Source of the DNA: an uncultured Lachnospiraceae bacterium | GTDB lineage: Bacteria > Bacillota > Clostridia > Lachnospirales > Lachnospiraceae | Direction: 5' to 3' | DNA length: 50,377 nucleotides | Assembly: GCA_949051815.1 (NCBI GenBank) | Contig: CARQVR010000021.1 | Coordinates: 1-50,377 of the forward strand | In this document: piece after piece, positions 1-8,393 of the stretch | Position numbering within the stretch: position 1 is the first letter of the stretch | Layout of the letters: every line of letters begins with the position of its first letter | Made by a program: the position numbers and the translations under genes | Notes under the pieces: model-generated | Told to the model about the DNA's origin: nothing | Database searches by the model: none | What the model saw: the letters and a program-made list of their open reading frames with translations, nothing else

Positions 1-59
1 GTATTTTTATTCCTGTTACGAGATATCAACCCGGGATATCATTTATTTTAACCGAGCGC

Positions 60-566
60 TCAGCGCTTCTCAGCTAAAAACATGGTCATGCTTCTGCCTT
101 CCACCTTCGGCGCCTTATCCATCACCGCGATATCGGAAAGAGCCTCCGCAAAGTCGTCCAGAATATGCTTGCTCGTATTCATGTGCGCCATCTCACGACC
201 GCGGAAACGCAGGGTAACTTTCACCCTGTCGCCCTTGCTGATAAACTTTCTGGCAGCGTTCACTTTCGTATTCAAATCGTTGGTGTCGATATTGGGAGAA
301 AGCCGGATCTCCTTGATCTCAACAATCTTCTGCTTTTTCTTTGCTTCCTTGTCTTTTCTGGCCTGTTCATACTTAAACTTGCCGTAGTCCACAATCTTGC
401 AAACAGGAGGCTTCGCCGTAGGCGCGATCTTCACCAGATCCACTCCTGCTTCTTCCGCAAGTCTCATCGCGTCCCTTGTTGGCATAACGCCGAGCTGTTC
501 CCCGTCTACGCCAATCACCCGTACTTCTCTGTCTCTGATCTGCTCATTGATAAATAAGTCGCTAAT
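60..566 (-). CDS. infC: Translation initiation factor IF-3
   Basis: IF-3 binds the 30S subunit, prevents premature 50S joining and checks start-codon pairing. The protein carries the family's N-terminal INEQIRDREVRVIG motif and the C-terminal domain with RVKVTLRFRGREMAH. I place the start at an AUU codon (complement of 564-566). It has a strong ribosome-binding site (GGGAGGG, about 8 nt upstream), and the family homology begins right after it, giving 168 aa, the usual length. The longer reading frame from an ATG at 644 runs into the leader terminator and a repeat, so it is not believable. Rare AUU/AUC starts are a known infC trait and allow IF-3 to repress its own translation. The normal operon partners rpmI and rplT would lie off the left edge. 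Confidence 0.97.
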   Translation of the reverse strand: MSDLFINEQIRDREVRVIGVDGEQLGVMPTRDAMRLAEEAGVDLVKIAPTAKPPVCKIVDYGKFKYEQARKDKEAKKKQKIVEIKEIRLSPNIDTNDLNTKVNAARKFISKGDRVKVTLRFRGREMAHMNTSKHILDDFAEALSDIAVMDKAPKVEGRSMTMFLAEKR

Positions 567-569
567 CGT

Positions 570-773
570 TTTACCCTCCCATAAGAAAACTTTCTTCTGA
601 CTCTGCTTATACGCGCAAAAAAAGCGGACAGCCTTGCTATCCACCCGCTCATAAATGCCCGATAAAACTTACGCCTGACGGCGCGAAACAGGCTATGAAC
701 GCTTGCGAACTAAAATCGTTGCAAGGTGAGAGCGGATGCTCTGCTTGGTTGTCTGTGCTCTCGCACAGTTGAC
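570..773 (-). promoter_or_regulatory. infC leader with attenuator (L20-leader-like)
   Basis: About 200 nt of untranslated leader separate the promoter from infC. Near its end is a hairpin with arms at 626-632 and 636-642 (GGAUAGC/GCUGUCC in RNA) followed by seven U (617-623), which is an intrinsic terminator ahead of the gene. Ribosomal protein L20 represses infC-rpmI-rplT through such leaders in other Firmicutes, so this is probably an L20-type leader. I infer this from position and terminator, not from a covariance match. Confidence 0.6.
594..623 (-). repeat. Short copy of the post-terminator repeat
   Basis: The stretch CTGACTCTGCTTATACGCGC plus an A-run (T-run on the minus strand) directly abuts the infC leader terminator. 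The same end sequence recurs at 7384-7407 and 39523-39547, and in a variant at 34566-34592. In this copy only the terminator-proximal end is present. Confidence 0.75.
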
Positions 774-803
774 ACTATATCATACAGTGCATGTATATGT
801 CAA
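774..803 (-). promoter_or_regulatory. infC: Promoter of the infC operon
   Basis: On the minus strand, TTGACA (798-803) and TATAGT (774-779) are separated by 18 nt, about 210 nt upstream of the infC start. GTTGACA and TGTCAAC form a 7-bp inverted repeat around this site, so a TTGACA also faces the other way. I see no gene that such an opposing promoter would serve. Confidence 0.7.
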
Positions 804-860
804 CCGCTTTTTTTAATGGAACTGTTTTTTGTTCCCTTTATAATTAATGGAACGGTTTTT

Positions 861-1424
861 TTATTTTACAGGCTTCGTTGGGTCTGTCTTTATGACCGCA
901 TAAATGCCCTGATAGTCAAAAGCTGCCTGCACATAACCGTCGGTCACCGCCGTAACGGCCACAGGCTCCCACTCGCCCTTCACGCACTTATAAACGGAAA
1001 TCGCGTCGCCTGCCTTTATATCCTCCACATACAGCTTTACCTGCGCGTCCGCCAGATTCACGCCCGGCGCGGAAAGTTTCGCTGCCACTAACGCCTGTCC
1101 GCCAACGTCCCTTCCCTTTTTCACGGCGTAGAGAGCTGTCTGGTAATCCACTTTATCCACAACGCAGGTCGCGTTGGTCTTTTCGCCCGCGATATACATA
1201 TCGCTTCCGGAAGCGATGTCCGAGATCTTCGTGCTCCAATCTCTGACAAACAGTTTCTCCCCGCTCACCGCGTTGGAAGTATACTCCGGAAGTGTCTTTC
1301 CGGCCGCCTCTGCCAGTGATTCCAGTTCGGGAAACCGGTCCTCCGGCACAACCGTCTCCGCCGCACATACGTTGGAAGAGAACGTGAGCGCCAGCGCTAA
1401 ACCGAGTGCTGCAAATTTTTTCAT
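861..1424 (-). CDS. Secreted hypothetical protein
   Basis: This is a 187-aa protein with a clear N-terminal signal peptide (MKK, then about 17 hydrophobic residues ending SSNVCAAE, probably cleaved near the second Ala). The mature part is mixed alpha/beta with no family I recognise; its tail DYQGIYAVIKTD is reminiscent of secreted fragments from gut Clostridia. The start is taken at the second ATG (1424) because the AGGAGG site lies about 9 nt before it. The first ATG, at 1433, directly touches that site and is too close. It is flanked by the infC leader and a lipoprotein gene on the same strand. Confidence 0.7.
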   Translation of the reverse strand: MKKFAALGLALALTFSSNVCAAETVVPEDRFPELESLAEAAGKTLPEYTSNAVSGEKLFVRDWSTKISDIASGSDMYIAGEKTNATCVVDKVDYQTALYAVKKGRDVGGQALVAAKLSAPGVNLADAQVKLYVEDIKAGDAISVYKCVKGEWEPVAVTAVTDGYVQAAFDYQGIYAVIKTDPTKPVK

Positions 1425-1584
1425 TTCCTTCATCCTCCTTCATTTAAAAGTGTAATGCATCACGACACAAACGTGCCGATACGGATAGCATCCCTAAGTC
1501 ATACTTTTTTATGACCTCATGAAGGGTTGTAAAATTTACCGCCGCCTGTACAGTCAGACTTTATCAGATTTCCAAAATATGTCT

Positions 1585-2376
1585 TTAAAATTCCAGATGA
1601 ATCGTCTCCGCGCTCGCTTCATATTCTTCCATACGGTCATAGTCGGAAGTCTGGGAGTATGTAATGACATAGCTTTTGTCCGCGTTGATCGCATATTCCA
1701 ACTGGGAAATCTGTGTGTCCCCCACCTGATAGTGGCACAGAATGCGAAAAGCCGGACAGCCGTCTATCCGAATGCTCTCGAAACTGTCGATGGTCACCTC
1801 GATCTCTTCCCCATACTCCTTGCGGAAATTTTCCTCCGCCTGCGCCTTGAAGGTTTCCTCCGTCATAAGCTGTAACGCCACGTCTCTGCCAAGCGCTACA
1901 TAATATATCGTAGAAGCGTCGATTGGATAACGTCTGGTCACATACATGCCCTCGATATCCTCCGACTCCGAAAAGGCTTCCGGCAGGGTAAAGCTGCATC
2001 CTTTGGTGACGGGCGCGCTCTCCACCACGGAAATATCCATCTCGTTTTCCTCCAGCATTTCTTCCGTGAGCTGGTTTTTCAACGTTTCATCCATTTCCAC
2101 CGGAGCCATAAAATCTGTCCCGGTAACCGGCTCCCCGCCTTCGTCCGTATCCGGCGTTTCTCCTTCTCCGGCATCTTCCCCAGCGTCTTCTCCGGTTTCT
2201 TCTTCCATTTCCTCTGCCAGAGTTTCTTCCTGCCCGTCCGCGGTGCCGCCGTCAGACACCCCGGCCGCTTCCGACGGTTCCGCGCTTGTATGTACAGCCT
2301 CCCCGTCTCCGCATCCGACCAAAACAGCCACGGTTAATGCCAGCAGGAGACATTTTATTTTTTTTCCATGCATCAT
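1585..2376 (-). CDS. Lipoprotein with acidic linker
   Basis: The N-terminus has a lipobox (VAVLVGCGDG), so the protein should be lipid-anchored on the outer face of the membrane. A roughly 90-residue linker rich in Glu, Asp, Gly and Thr (for example EEMEEETGEDAGEDAGEGE) follows. The C-terminal 140 residues form a compact domain beginning SFTLPEAFSE, which I cannot assign to a characterised family; it resembles small PsbP-like lipoprotein domains. Three nearby ATGs compete for the start. The one at 2376 has the best spacing to the GGGAAAGG site. No partner gene is evident. Confidence 0.7.
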   Translation of the reverse strand: MMHGKKIKCLLLALTVAVLVGCGDGEAVHTSAEPSEAAGVSDGGTADGQEETLAEEMEEETGEDAGEDAGEGETPDTDEGGEPVTGTDFMAPVEMDETLKNQLTEEMLEENEMDISVVESAPVTKGCSFTLPEAFSESEDIEGMYVTRRYPIDASTIYYVALGRDVALQLMTEETFKAQAEENFRKEYGEEIEVTIDSFESIRIDGCPAFRILCHYQVGDTQISQLEYAINADKSYVITYSQTSDYDRMEEYEASAETIHLEF

Positions 2377-2489
2377 TATCATTTGCCTTTCCCGTATCGT
2401 CAGAGGACGCAAGCCAAACGGCCTGCGTCCAACATATCCATTGTAATATAAAATTTCCAAACTGGCAACGCTATATTAAACGCGCATCC

Positions 2490-2514
2490 GGAAGCACATC
2501 CGAAAGGTGCTTCC
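2490..2514 (-). terminator. Possible terminator after the DUF1540 gene
   Basis: An 8-bp perfect hairpin (GGAAGCAC/GTGCTTCC) lies 33 nt past the stop codon, but the following T-tract is short and interrupted, so termination is uncertain. Confidence 0.4.
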
Positions 2515-2546
2515 GAAGCGAAAACCGCTCACCCGAAACCGGTATC

Positions 2547-2861
2547 CTATGCCTCCCGGAAGGTCGCGCACTGTGTCTGCTTGCAGTCGCAGGCGCCGCA
2601 GCCTCTGATATCCACATGCTCCGCATGACACTTATAGTTGGAATTGTACACACACTTTTCCGCCTCACAGTCAATACTGATCGTGCGGCAGGGATGTTCC
2701 AATGAGCTTACATACGCGTTATCGCGCCTCTGGGAGAAACTCTCGCAGCAAGTGCCGTCGCAGTCGCAGGCATGACTGCCTCCCACCATGATATCGCCCT
2801 TACAGCAATAGTTTTCCTGATTGTAACTACAGTTTTCCACGCCACATTTTAATTCCGCCAT
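2547..2861 (-). CDS. DUF1540 cysteine-rich protein
   Basis: A 104-aa protein with two copies of the DUF1540 pattern: CGVENCSYNQENYCCKGDI near the start and CEAEKCVYNSNYKCHAEHV in the second half. Each is followed by a CDC segment (HACDCDGTCC, CGACDCKQTQC). The spaced cysteines suggest metal binding, perhaps zinc. The family is common in sporulating Clostridia and has no established function. The start has a good AGGAGG site seven bases upstream. It appears monocistronic. Confidence 0.88.
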   Translation of the reverse strand: MAELKCGVENCSYNQENYCCKGDIMVGGSHACDCDGTCCESFSQRRDNAYVSSLEHPCRTISIDCEAEKCVYNSNYKCHAEHVDIRGCGACDCKQTQCATFREA

Positions 2862-2959
2862 AATTACCTCCTATCTGAATGACTTGTCACGAAGAGGCGG
2901 CACAAATTTCCGATTTGCGTCTGCCCTCATCGGCCTTCTCTCAGGTATTATGTCCGGTC

Positions 2960-4822
2960 TTATGAAATTTTATACAGATTAAACCAGTACCGTTCCAGCA
3001 GAAAACTCCCCATTTCTTCCACCGCAAGCCCGTCACGCCGCCATTCGGCCACGATGTCCTCCCGGCTGTTAAAACTGCCGATAAACCAGAGATTTTTCTC
3101 CTGCCCGTCTTCCCCTGTCTTTGAGAGCATTTCACGCATTTCTTCCACCGCTTCCACCGTACCGCAGGATGAGGTGATTTCCTGAATCAGCGTCTCACCC
3201 TCCGCCTGCCAGAGATACCGTTCCACCGTCTCCGGCAGATAGTAGCCCGTCACCGCCTGCACCTGATCGAAATTATAGAGAACGCTGTCCTGCGCTCCGA
3301 TCATGGCAAGCCCGGCTTCCGTCTCAGCCATCAGCCGTATTTTATATTCCTCCTCACCCATAAACGCGCGGTAATCGCGCAGACCGGCCACGGTAACCAG
3401 AATCGTCAACGCAATTCCCGCATAATAGGCAGCGGATGACTGCGCAAAGGCAGATTTACATAATTTTCCCGCCGTATGACCGTCGCAGGTCTTGCCCTTC
3501 CGTCTGCTTACAGGTTTACATAATACTTCATTCAGGCAAAGCGCAAACCCCAGCCAGAAACATCCCAGCGCCGGTATCATATAACGGTACACGAAAACGG
3601 GACGAAGCAGAAACGACGCCGCAAACCCGAACGCCACCAGACCTGCCAAAACGCCGATACCCGCTGTGGCAAGGAGAAACCATTCCTTTGCCCCGTCATT
3701 TTGTATCTTTTCCGTTCCGTCTGTTTCCCGAATTTCTTCCTCTATTTCCTTGGTTTTCTCGTTTTCCCTGCCATTATGACAGAGTTTTAACATCCATCGA
3801 CACCACAATCCGAGGTATGAAGCAAATAAAATTACCGCCAGAACCGTATTCACCCTGTCGTCGGCAAATGCCGGTTTCATCAGGAATTTCACACAGCCCC
3901 CAAGGGACCGCCAGGTCAGCGGCAGAATCCAGTAATTCTCATTGACCGCACCGAGCTGTCCCGCCAGCGCAAAAAGCCACGGCACATAGCAGATCACGGA
4001 AACCGCCACATAGAAAAGCCACTCCCTGACCCGCCGCCTGTCCTGAAACCAGAATGCCAGCAGAAGAAACAGGTAAACCATCACAACCGCCACGCAGGCA
4101 AAATACTGGGTGTAAGCCGCCGCCAGCCCGTATATGACGAGGGCCGCACCGTGGAGCCGGCTGCCCTGTACCAGCCGTCCTGCCTGCGGTTCCTCCGCAT
4201 CACGCCTGCCATGCGCCACGGTCTGCCCCGCTGCTCCTGTGCTGCCATGCGCAGCATCCGGCTCCGCTGCTCCTTTGCCGCCATACGCCACGCCCGCTGC
4301 AGCCTTCTCCGGCTCTGCATTCCGGTTTACATAACATCTAGCCAGCGCATAGCCGTGCAAAAAAGCCGCCGTCACAAACAGGAGCGCCCAGCCGTACATC
4401 CGCACCTCCACCGTATAGGCCGGAAGCTGGGGCATCGCCGTCACACAGAACAAAAACAGCCCGCCCACAAAGATGCCGAACCGCTTTCTGATAAAAGTAA
4501 CCGCATAAATCAACAAAATAAAATACGGCAGCACCGACACCATCTTCGCCGGAATAACCGTTCCTACGCCCGGCGTAAATAGTTTACATAAATCCGCAAA
4601 CAGCTTGACAATACAATAATACAGCGGCGGATGCACGTCTGCCGCTGTAAAGCGAACCAATTCACCGTAAGAATGCTCTGCCATCCCCACGGTAAACAGC
4701 TCATCATACCAGATATCATTGCTAAAACACAGGGAAAAACTCCTGCCAAGCATTACCAGACTGAACACAAACAGGATAAATCCCGCCATATCCCTGCCTG
4801 TCATTTTTTTCCAGAAACTCAT
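2960..4822 (-). CDS. GT-C type membrane glycosyltransferase (family 39-like)
   Basis: A 620-aa polytopic membrane protein with roughly ten or more hydrophobic segments. The first periplasmic loop carries NDIWYDELFTVGMAEHSYGE and DVHPPLYYCIVKLF, the acidic-plus-HPPLYY pattern of ArnT/PMT-like polyprenyl-phosphate-sugar transferases. It probably moves a sugar from a lipid carrier to an envelope acceptor; donor and acceptor cannot be read from sequence. Two hydrophilic insertions look atypical: an Ala/Gly-rich low-complexity loop (about residues 165-220) and a Lys/Cys-rich loop (about 430-460). Copies of the dispersed GTTTACATAA motif lie at the start of the first (4325) and at both ends of the second (3454 variant, 3514). 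The start at 4822 has a GGAG site nine bases upstream. Confidence 0.8.
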   Translation of the reverse strand: MSFWKKMTGRDMAGFILFVFSLVMLGRSFSLCFSNDIWYDELFTVGMAEHSYGELVRFTAADVHPPLYYCIVKLFADLCKLFTPGVGTVIPAKMVSVLPYFILLIYAVTFIRKRFGIFVGGLFLFCVTAMPQLPAYTVEVRMYGWALLFVTAAFLHGYALARCYVNRNAEPEKAAAGVAYGGKGAAEPDAAHGSTGAAGQTVAHGRRDAEEPQAGRLVQGSRLHGAALVIYGLAAAYTQYFACVAVVMVYLFLLLAFWFQDRRRVREWLFYVAVSVICYVPWLFALAGQLGAVNENYWILPLTWRSLGGCVKFLMKPAFADDRVNTVLAVILFASYLGLWCRWMLKLCHNGRENEKTKEIEEEIRETDGTEKIQNDGAKEWFLLATAGIGVLAGLVAFGFAASFLLRPVFVYRYMIPALGCFWLGFALCLNEVLCKPVSRRKGKTCDGHTAGKLCKSAFAQSSAAYYAGIALTILVTVAGLRDYRAFMGEEEYKIRLMAETEAGLAMIGAQDSVLYNFDQVQAVTGYYLPETVERYLWQAEGETLIQEITSSCGTVEAVEEMREMLSKTGEDGQEKNLWFIGSFNSREDIVAEWRRDGLAVEEMGSFLLERYWFNLYKIS

Positions 4823-4944
4823 ACGCGCGCACTCCATCTGACATGGACTGACGTTTTCTGCCCGACCGCCACACCTCTTCCTGATGTTTCCACCTGCGGC
4901 TTTCCTTCCGGCACACGCCTGTGCCCGCCAGTCCTTTTCCCGCC

Positions 4945-6903
4945 TTATCCTTCCTGGGGCATCTCCTGTCTGATCTCCTTCGTCCTGATCTCTTTACAGA
5001 TCTGGTCAATAAACTCCTGCAGAGGCTTCACGCCCTCGTCGCCCGCATAACGGCTTCTGACGGACACCGTCTTGTCTTCCGCCTCCTGCGCGCCCACCAC
5101 GAGCATATAAGGCACCTTGGCAAGTCTCGCCTCGCGGATCTTAAATCCGATCTTTTCAGAGCGGTTGTCAGCGGTCACATCGATATCGTTTCGCGCAAGC
5201 TCCTTTCTGATCTCCTCGGCATAGGCCTCATACTTCTCGGAAATCGGCAGGATGCGCACCTGCTCAGGGCAGAGCCATGTGGGGAACTTGCCCGCATATT
5301 TCTCAATCAGCCACGCCAGCGTCCGCTCATAGCATCCCATGGATGTCCTGTGGATAATGCCCGGCCGCACCTTGTCGCCGTTCTGGTCGATGTAATACAT
5401 GTCAAACTGCTCCGCCAGAAGCGCGTCCCACTGCACGGTAATCATAGTATCCTCTTTGCCGTACACGTTTTTCGCATTGATATCCACCTTCGGCCCGTAA
5501 AATGCCGCTTCGCCCACATCCTCCGTAAAGGGAAGCTCCAGCTCCTCAAGAATGCTCCGGATATGCGCCTCCGTCTCGTTCCATACCTCCGGCTCACCGA
5601 TATATTTTCCCGGGTTCTCGGGATCCCACTTGGAAAGATGCCAGGTCACATCATCCAGCAGTCCCAAGGTTGACATAACATGTTTCGCCAGCGCGATACA
5701 TCCCTTGAACTCCTCCACCATCTGATCCGGCCTCATAATCAGATGCCCCTCAGAAATGGTGAACTGGCGCACACGGGTCAGGCCGTGCATTTCGCCGGAG
5801 TCCTCATTACGGAAAAGGGTGGACGTCTCGCCGTAACGAATCGGCAGATCCCTGTAGGAATGCTGGGTATTCTTGTAGCAGTAATATTGGAAAGGACAGG
5901 TCATCGGGCGGAGCGCAAACACTTCTTTATCCTTCTCCTCGTCTCCCAGCACAAACATGCCTTCCTTGTAATGATCCCAATGACCGGACATTTTATACAG
6001 GTCGCTCTTTGCCATAAGCGGGGTCTTCGTCCGCACATAGCCCCACTCTTTGTCCTCCAGATCTTCAATCCAGCGCTGCAGCTTCATGACCATCTTCGTG
6101 CCCTTCGGCAAAAGCAGGGGCAGACCTTGTCCGATCACGTCAACCGTGGTAAACAGCTCCATCTCACGGCCCAGCTTGTTGTGGTCGCGGCGTTTGATAT
6201 CCTCCAGATGCTCCAGATATGCCGCCAGCTCCTCCTTCTTAGAAAAGGCAGTGCCGTAAATACGCTGTAACTGCGCCCTGTCGGAATCGCCTCTCCAGTA
6301 TGCCATGGAGGAGGAGATCAGCTTATACGCCTTGATGTTTTTCGTGCTCATCAGATGCGGCCCTGCGCACAGATCCACGAATCCGCCCTGATCGTAGAAG
6401 GAAATCTCCGCGTCCTCCGGCAGATCCTGAATCAGCTCCACCTTGTAAGGCTCGTCTCTCTCCTCCATATACTTGATCGCCTCGGCTCTCGGCAGGGTAA
6501 AACGCTCCAGCTTATGCCCTTCCTTGATGATCTTCTTCATCTCCGCCTCCAGTTTATCCAGATCTTCTCTGGAAAAAGGCGCCGCGTCGAAATCATAGTA
6601 AAAGCCTTCCTCGATGGCGGGACCGATGGTCACCTTCGCCTCCGGGAACAGGCGCTTCACCGCCTCCGCCAGTACATGGGATGCCGTGTGTCTGACTACC
6701 TTAAGTCCCTCCGGATCGTTGGCCGTAAGAATGTTTAAGCTGCAATCCCGGTCAATCACGGTGCGCAGGTCTTCCACTTTTCCGTCCACTTCCCCGGCGC
6801 AGGCCGCGCGGGCAAGCCCCTCCGAAATGTCCAGCGCAATATCGTAGATACTCATAGCCTGTGCATACTCTTTAAACGAACCATCTTTCAAAGTAATTTT
6901 CAT
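4945..6903 (-). CDS. thrS: Threonine-tRNA ligase
   Basis: Charges tRNA-Thr in the cytoplasm. The 652-aa protein has, in order, an N-terminal TGS domain, the editing domain with HTASH and the partner CAGPH, the class II catalytic core with the zinc-ligand region MTCPFQYYC and TMITVQWD, and a C-terminal anticodon-binding domain (WLCPEQVRILPI). The length is standard. Expression is under the T-box at 7403-7655. A small membrane-protein gene lies between that T-box and thrS, with a 78-nt gap, so both should respond to uncharged tRNA-Thr. Confidence 0.98.
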   Translation of the reverse strand: MKITLKDGSFKEYAQAMSIYDIALDISEGLARAACAGEVDGKVEDLRTVIDRDCSLNILTANDPEGLKVVRHTASHVLAEAVKRLFPEAKVTIGPAIEEGFYYDFDAAPFSREDLDKLEAEMKKIIKEGHKLERFTLPRAEAIKYMEERDEPYKVELIQDLPEDAEISFYDQGGFVDLCAGPHLMSTKNIKAYKLISSSMAYWRGDSDRAQLQRIYGTAFSKKEELAAYLEHLEDIKRRDHNKLGREMELFTTVDVIGQGLPLLLPKGTKMVMKLQRWIEDLEDKEWGYVRTKTPLMAKSDLYKMSGHWDHYKEGMFVLGDEEKDKEVFALRPMTCPFQYYCYKNTQHSYRDLPIRYGETSTLFRNEDSGEMHGLTRVRQFTISEGHLIMRPDQMVEEFKGCIALAKHVMSTLGLLDDVTWHLSKWDPENPGKYIGEPEVWNETEAHIRSILEELELPFTEDVGEAAFYGPKVDINAKNVYGKEDTMITVQWDALLAEQFDMYYIDQNGDKVRPGIIHRTSMGCYERTLAWLIEKYAGKFPTWLCPEQVRILPISEKYEAYAEEIRKELARNDIDVTADNRSEKIGFKIREARLAKVPYMLVVGAQEAEDKTVSVRSRYAGDEGVKPLQEFIDQICKEIRTKEIRQEMPQEG

Positions 6904-6981
6904 GTTTCATCATCCTTTCCATAATATGTCTTGTCTTTGCCTTTTCCTTTTTCACTTTTCCTGTCTTTCTAACCGGTCATT

Positions 6982-7242
6982 TTACAGATTTTCGTCTTCT
7001 GTAAAGTCACCATACTGATTACCATGATTGTTCCCGTTTTTGCTGCCGTTTCCGCTGCCGTTATTCCTGTTGTTTGAAAAAACCTGAACCGTAACGCCGT
7101 GAGTAAGCGGCGCTGCAATCATGCCAATGCAGATTCCGGCCAGAAAACAAATCGCCCCGATCAGGCAGAAATCCAGTGTTTTGAGGGTAAGCTCCCCTTT
7201 TACTGTGTCGAGTGCCTTTTCTTTCCATTCAGTCAGTTCCAT
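6982..7242 (-). CDS. Small single-pass membrane protein in the thrS transcript
   Basis: An 86-aa protein: a charged N-terminal helix (MELTEWKEKALDTVKGEL), one hydrophobic segment (FCLIGAICFLAGICIGMIAA) and a tail of Asn/Gly/Ser repeats. The start at 7242 is chosen for its AAGGAGG site seven bases upstream. The longer frame to 7329 only adds residues encoded by a repeat element. It is the first gene after the thr T-box terminator and so probably co-regulated with thrS. I do not recognise a family or function. Confidence 0.75.
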   Translation of the reverse strand: MELTEWKEKALDTVKGELTLKTLDFCLIGAICFLAGICIGMIAAPLTHGVTVQVFSNNRNNGSGNGSKNGNNHGNQYGDFTEDENL

Positions 7243-7272
7243 CGTTTTTCCTCCTTGATTCTTTTTCCGCCC

Positions 7273-7407
7273 GCGCGCATACAAGCAGATTCGAGCTGCT
7301 TCACATCTCTCATTCGCGTTGCCCGTCATAAACCGGCTTCGTCACTCCTGCATACAAGCATACAGACTGTTTCTTCCGGTTTCCGACTCTGCTTATACGC
7401 GCAAAAA
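7273..7407 (-). repeat. 135-bp post-terminator repeat, copy 2
   Basis: The ends pair as a long imperfect stem (GCGCGCATACAAGCAGATTCG at 7273 against CGACTCTGCTTATACGCGC at 7384-7402), and the right end runs into the T-run of the T-box terminator. It has the same length as the copy at 39413-39547 and shares the internal blocks ATTCGCGTTGC and GTCATAA. It lies wholly inside the 5' untranslated region of the thrS transcript. Confidence 0.8.
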
Positions 7408-7655
7408 GTCCCCTGCACTGTCAGTCAGACTGTGCAGAGGACGTATGTTTACGCGGTTCCACCTCGCTTGCTCCGTGCGCCTTTCGCGGCACGAAACCTC
7501 TCATTCGACTGTAACGTAAGTCAGCGGGCCGTATTAAAGCCACTCAGAGCCGGTTTTCAAATGTTTCCCGCAAAAGCGCTTTCAGCTCAGGGCGCTTCTC
7601 TCTGCTGCGTTTCGCATCCTACTCTTCTCGTCAACGTGTTATCCTGTCAATTCTA
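7403..7655 (-). promoter_or_regulatory. T-box leader (tRNA-Thr sensing)
   Basis: The minus strand holds the universal T-box sequence GAGGTGGAACCGCG (7451-7465), upstream stem I-like sequence to about 7655, and a strong terminator hairpin (7408-7442, 15 paired positions with small mismatches) followed by five U. Uncharged tRNA would stabilise the antiterminator and allow read-through into the small membrane gene and thrS. An ACC triplet in GAAAACCGGC (around 7550-7560) could be the threonine specifier, but I did not prove the stem I fold. Confidence 0.92.
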
Positions 7656-7738
7656 TTCCTATTCTATGCCAGACACATCCAAAAGTAAAGGGTAAAATTT
7701 TACTTCGCAAATTTTACCGTCCGGCAGTCCGGAATTAA

Positions 7739-7749
7739 GTTTACATAAC
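7739..7749. repeat. Dispersed palindromic motif, intergenic copy
   Basis: The full 13-mer AGTTTACATAACT lies 13 nt beyond the stop codon of the SEC-C gene. It is one of 13 exact copies of the GTTTACATAA core in the window. Confidence 0.7.
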
Positions 7750-7761
7750 TTTCTTTCTATC

Positions 7762-8268
7762 CTATGCGTTTTTCCCACAGCACTTTTTATACTTCTTGCC
7801 ACTGCCGCACGGACAGGGATCGTTGGGATAAATCTTCTTGTCCTTATGGACAGTCGTGGACTCTTTCTGCTCCCTGTAAAGAGCCTTTCTCTTATCCTCA
7901 TCGAAGATCTCGTTCCACTCCTCCAGATTATAGAGCCAGTCCGCACCGGCACCCACCATGTTCTTGTAGAGCAGCTCCTTGTCAAAGCCGAGACTTACCT
8001 TCGTGTCCTCCTCCATCTCATCAATGGGGTTCGCCTTCTTTAAGCTGTCGTTGATGCCGTCCAGAAAGCCTGTCATGGTCATCAGATCCACTTCGTATTT
8101 ATCCGCAAGCTCTTTGACCGTGCCTTTTACCGCCTTGTCCGGGGTCTTTAAAAGCTGTGCATAGATTTCTTTTTCTTTCTGGAAATAGTCAGACCAGAGT
8201 CTCTGCAGATCTCCCTTGTTCGCCGTCTCCGAATATGCCATATCGTGCCATTGTTGTAATAATGCCAT
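7762..8268 (-). CDS. SEC-C metal-binding domain protein
   Basis: A 168-aa protein whose last 22 residues are a complete SEC-C zinc motif (NDPCPCGSGKKYKKCCGK), the same as at the end of SecA. The rest is helical with many charged residues and matches small stand-alone SEC-C proteins of Firmicutes. The zinc motif binds SecB or ribosomes in SecA; the role of the stand-alone proteins is unknown. The gene has its own start (ATG at 8268), is not obviously in an operon, and is followed by the T-box region on the same strand. Confidence 0.85.
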   Translation of the reverse strand: MALLQQWHDMAYSETANKGDLQRLWSDYFQKEKEIYAQLLKTPDKAVKGTVKELADKYEVDLMTMTGFLDGINDSLKKANPIDEMEEDTKVSLGFDKELLYKNMVGAGADWLYNLEEWNEIFDEDKRKALYREQKESTTVHKDKKIYPNDPCPCGSGKKYKKCCGKNA

Positions 8269-8393
8269 TTTACTGTACCACCTTTATCCTGTATTCCCGG
8301 CCGGCGTTTCTTTCTGTGATTTCCGCCGCCGTCCATGCGTCGCCGCATTTGCTACTAAGTATATACCATTTCATCCGAAAAGTAAAATTATAT

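Noticed and set aside
768..804. Face-to-face promoters from the GTTGACA/TGTCAAC inverted repeat upstream of infC
   Set aside because: The plus-strand copy has only a weak -10 match and no gene downstream in that direction.
7243..7329. N-terminal extension of the small membrane protein
   Set aside because: It is encoded by the post-terminator repeat and lacks a ribosome-binding site, while the ATG at 7242 has AAGGAGG.
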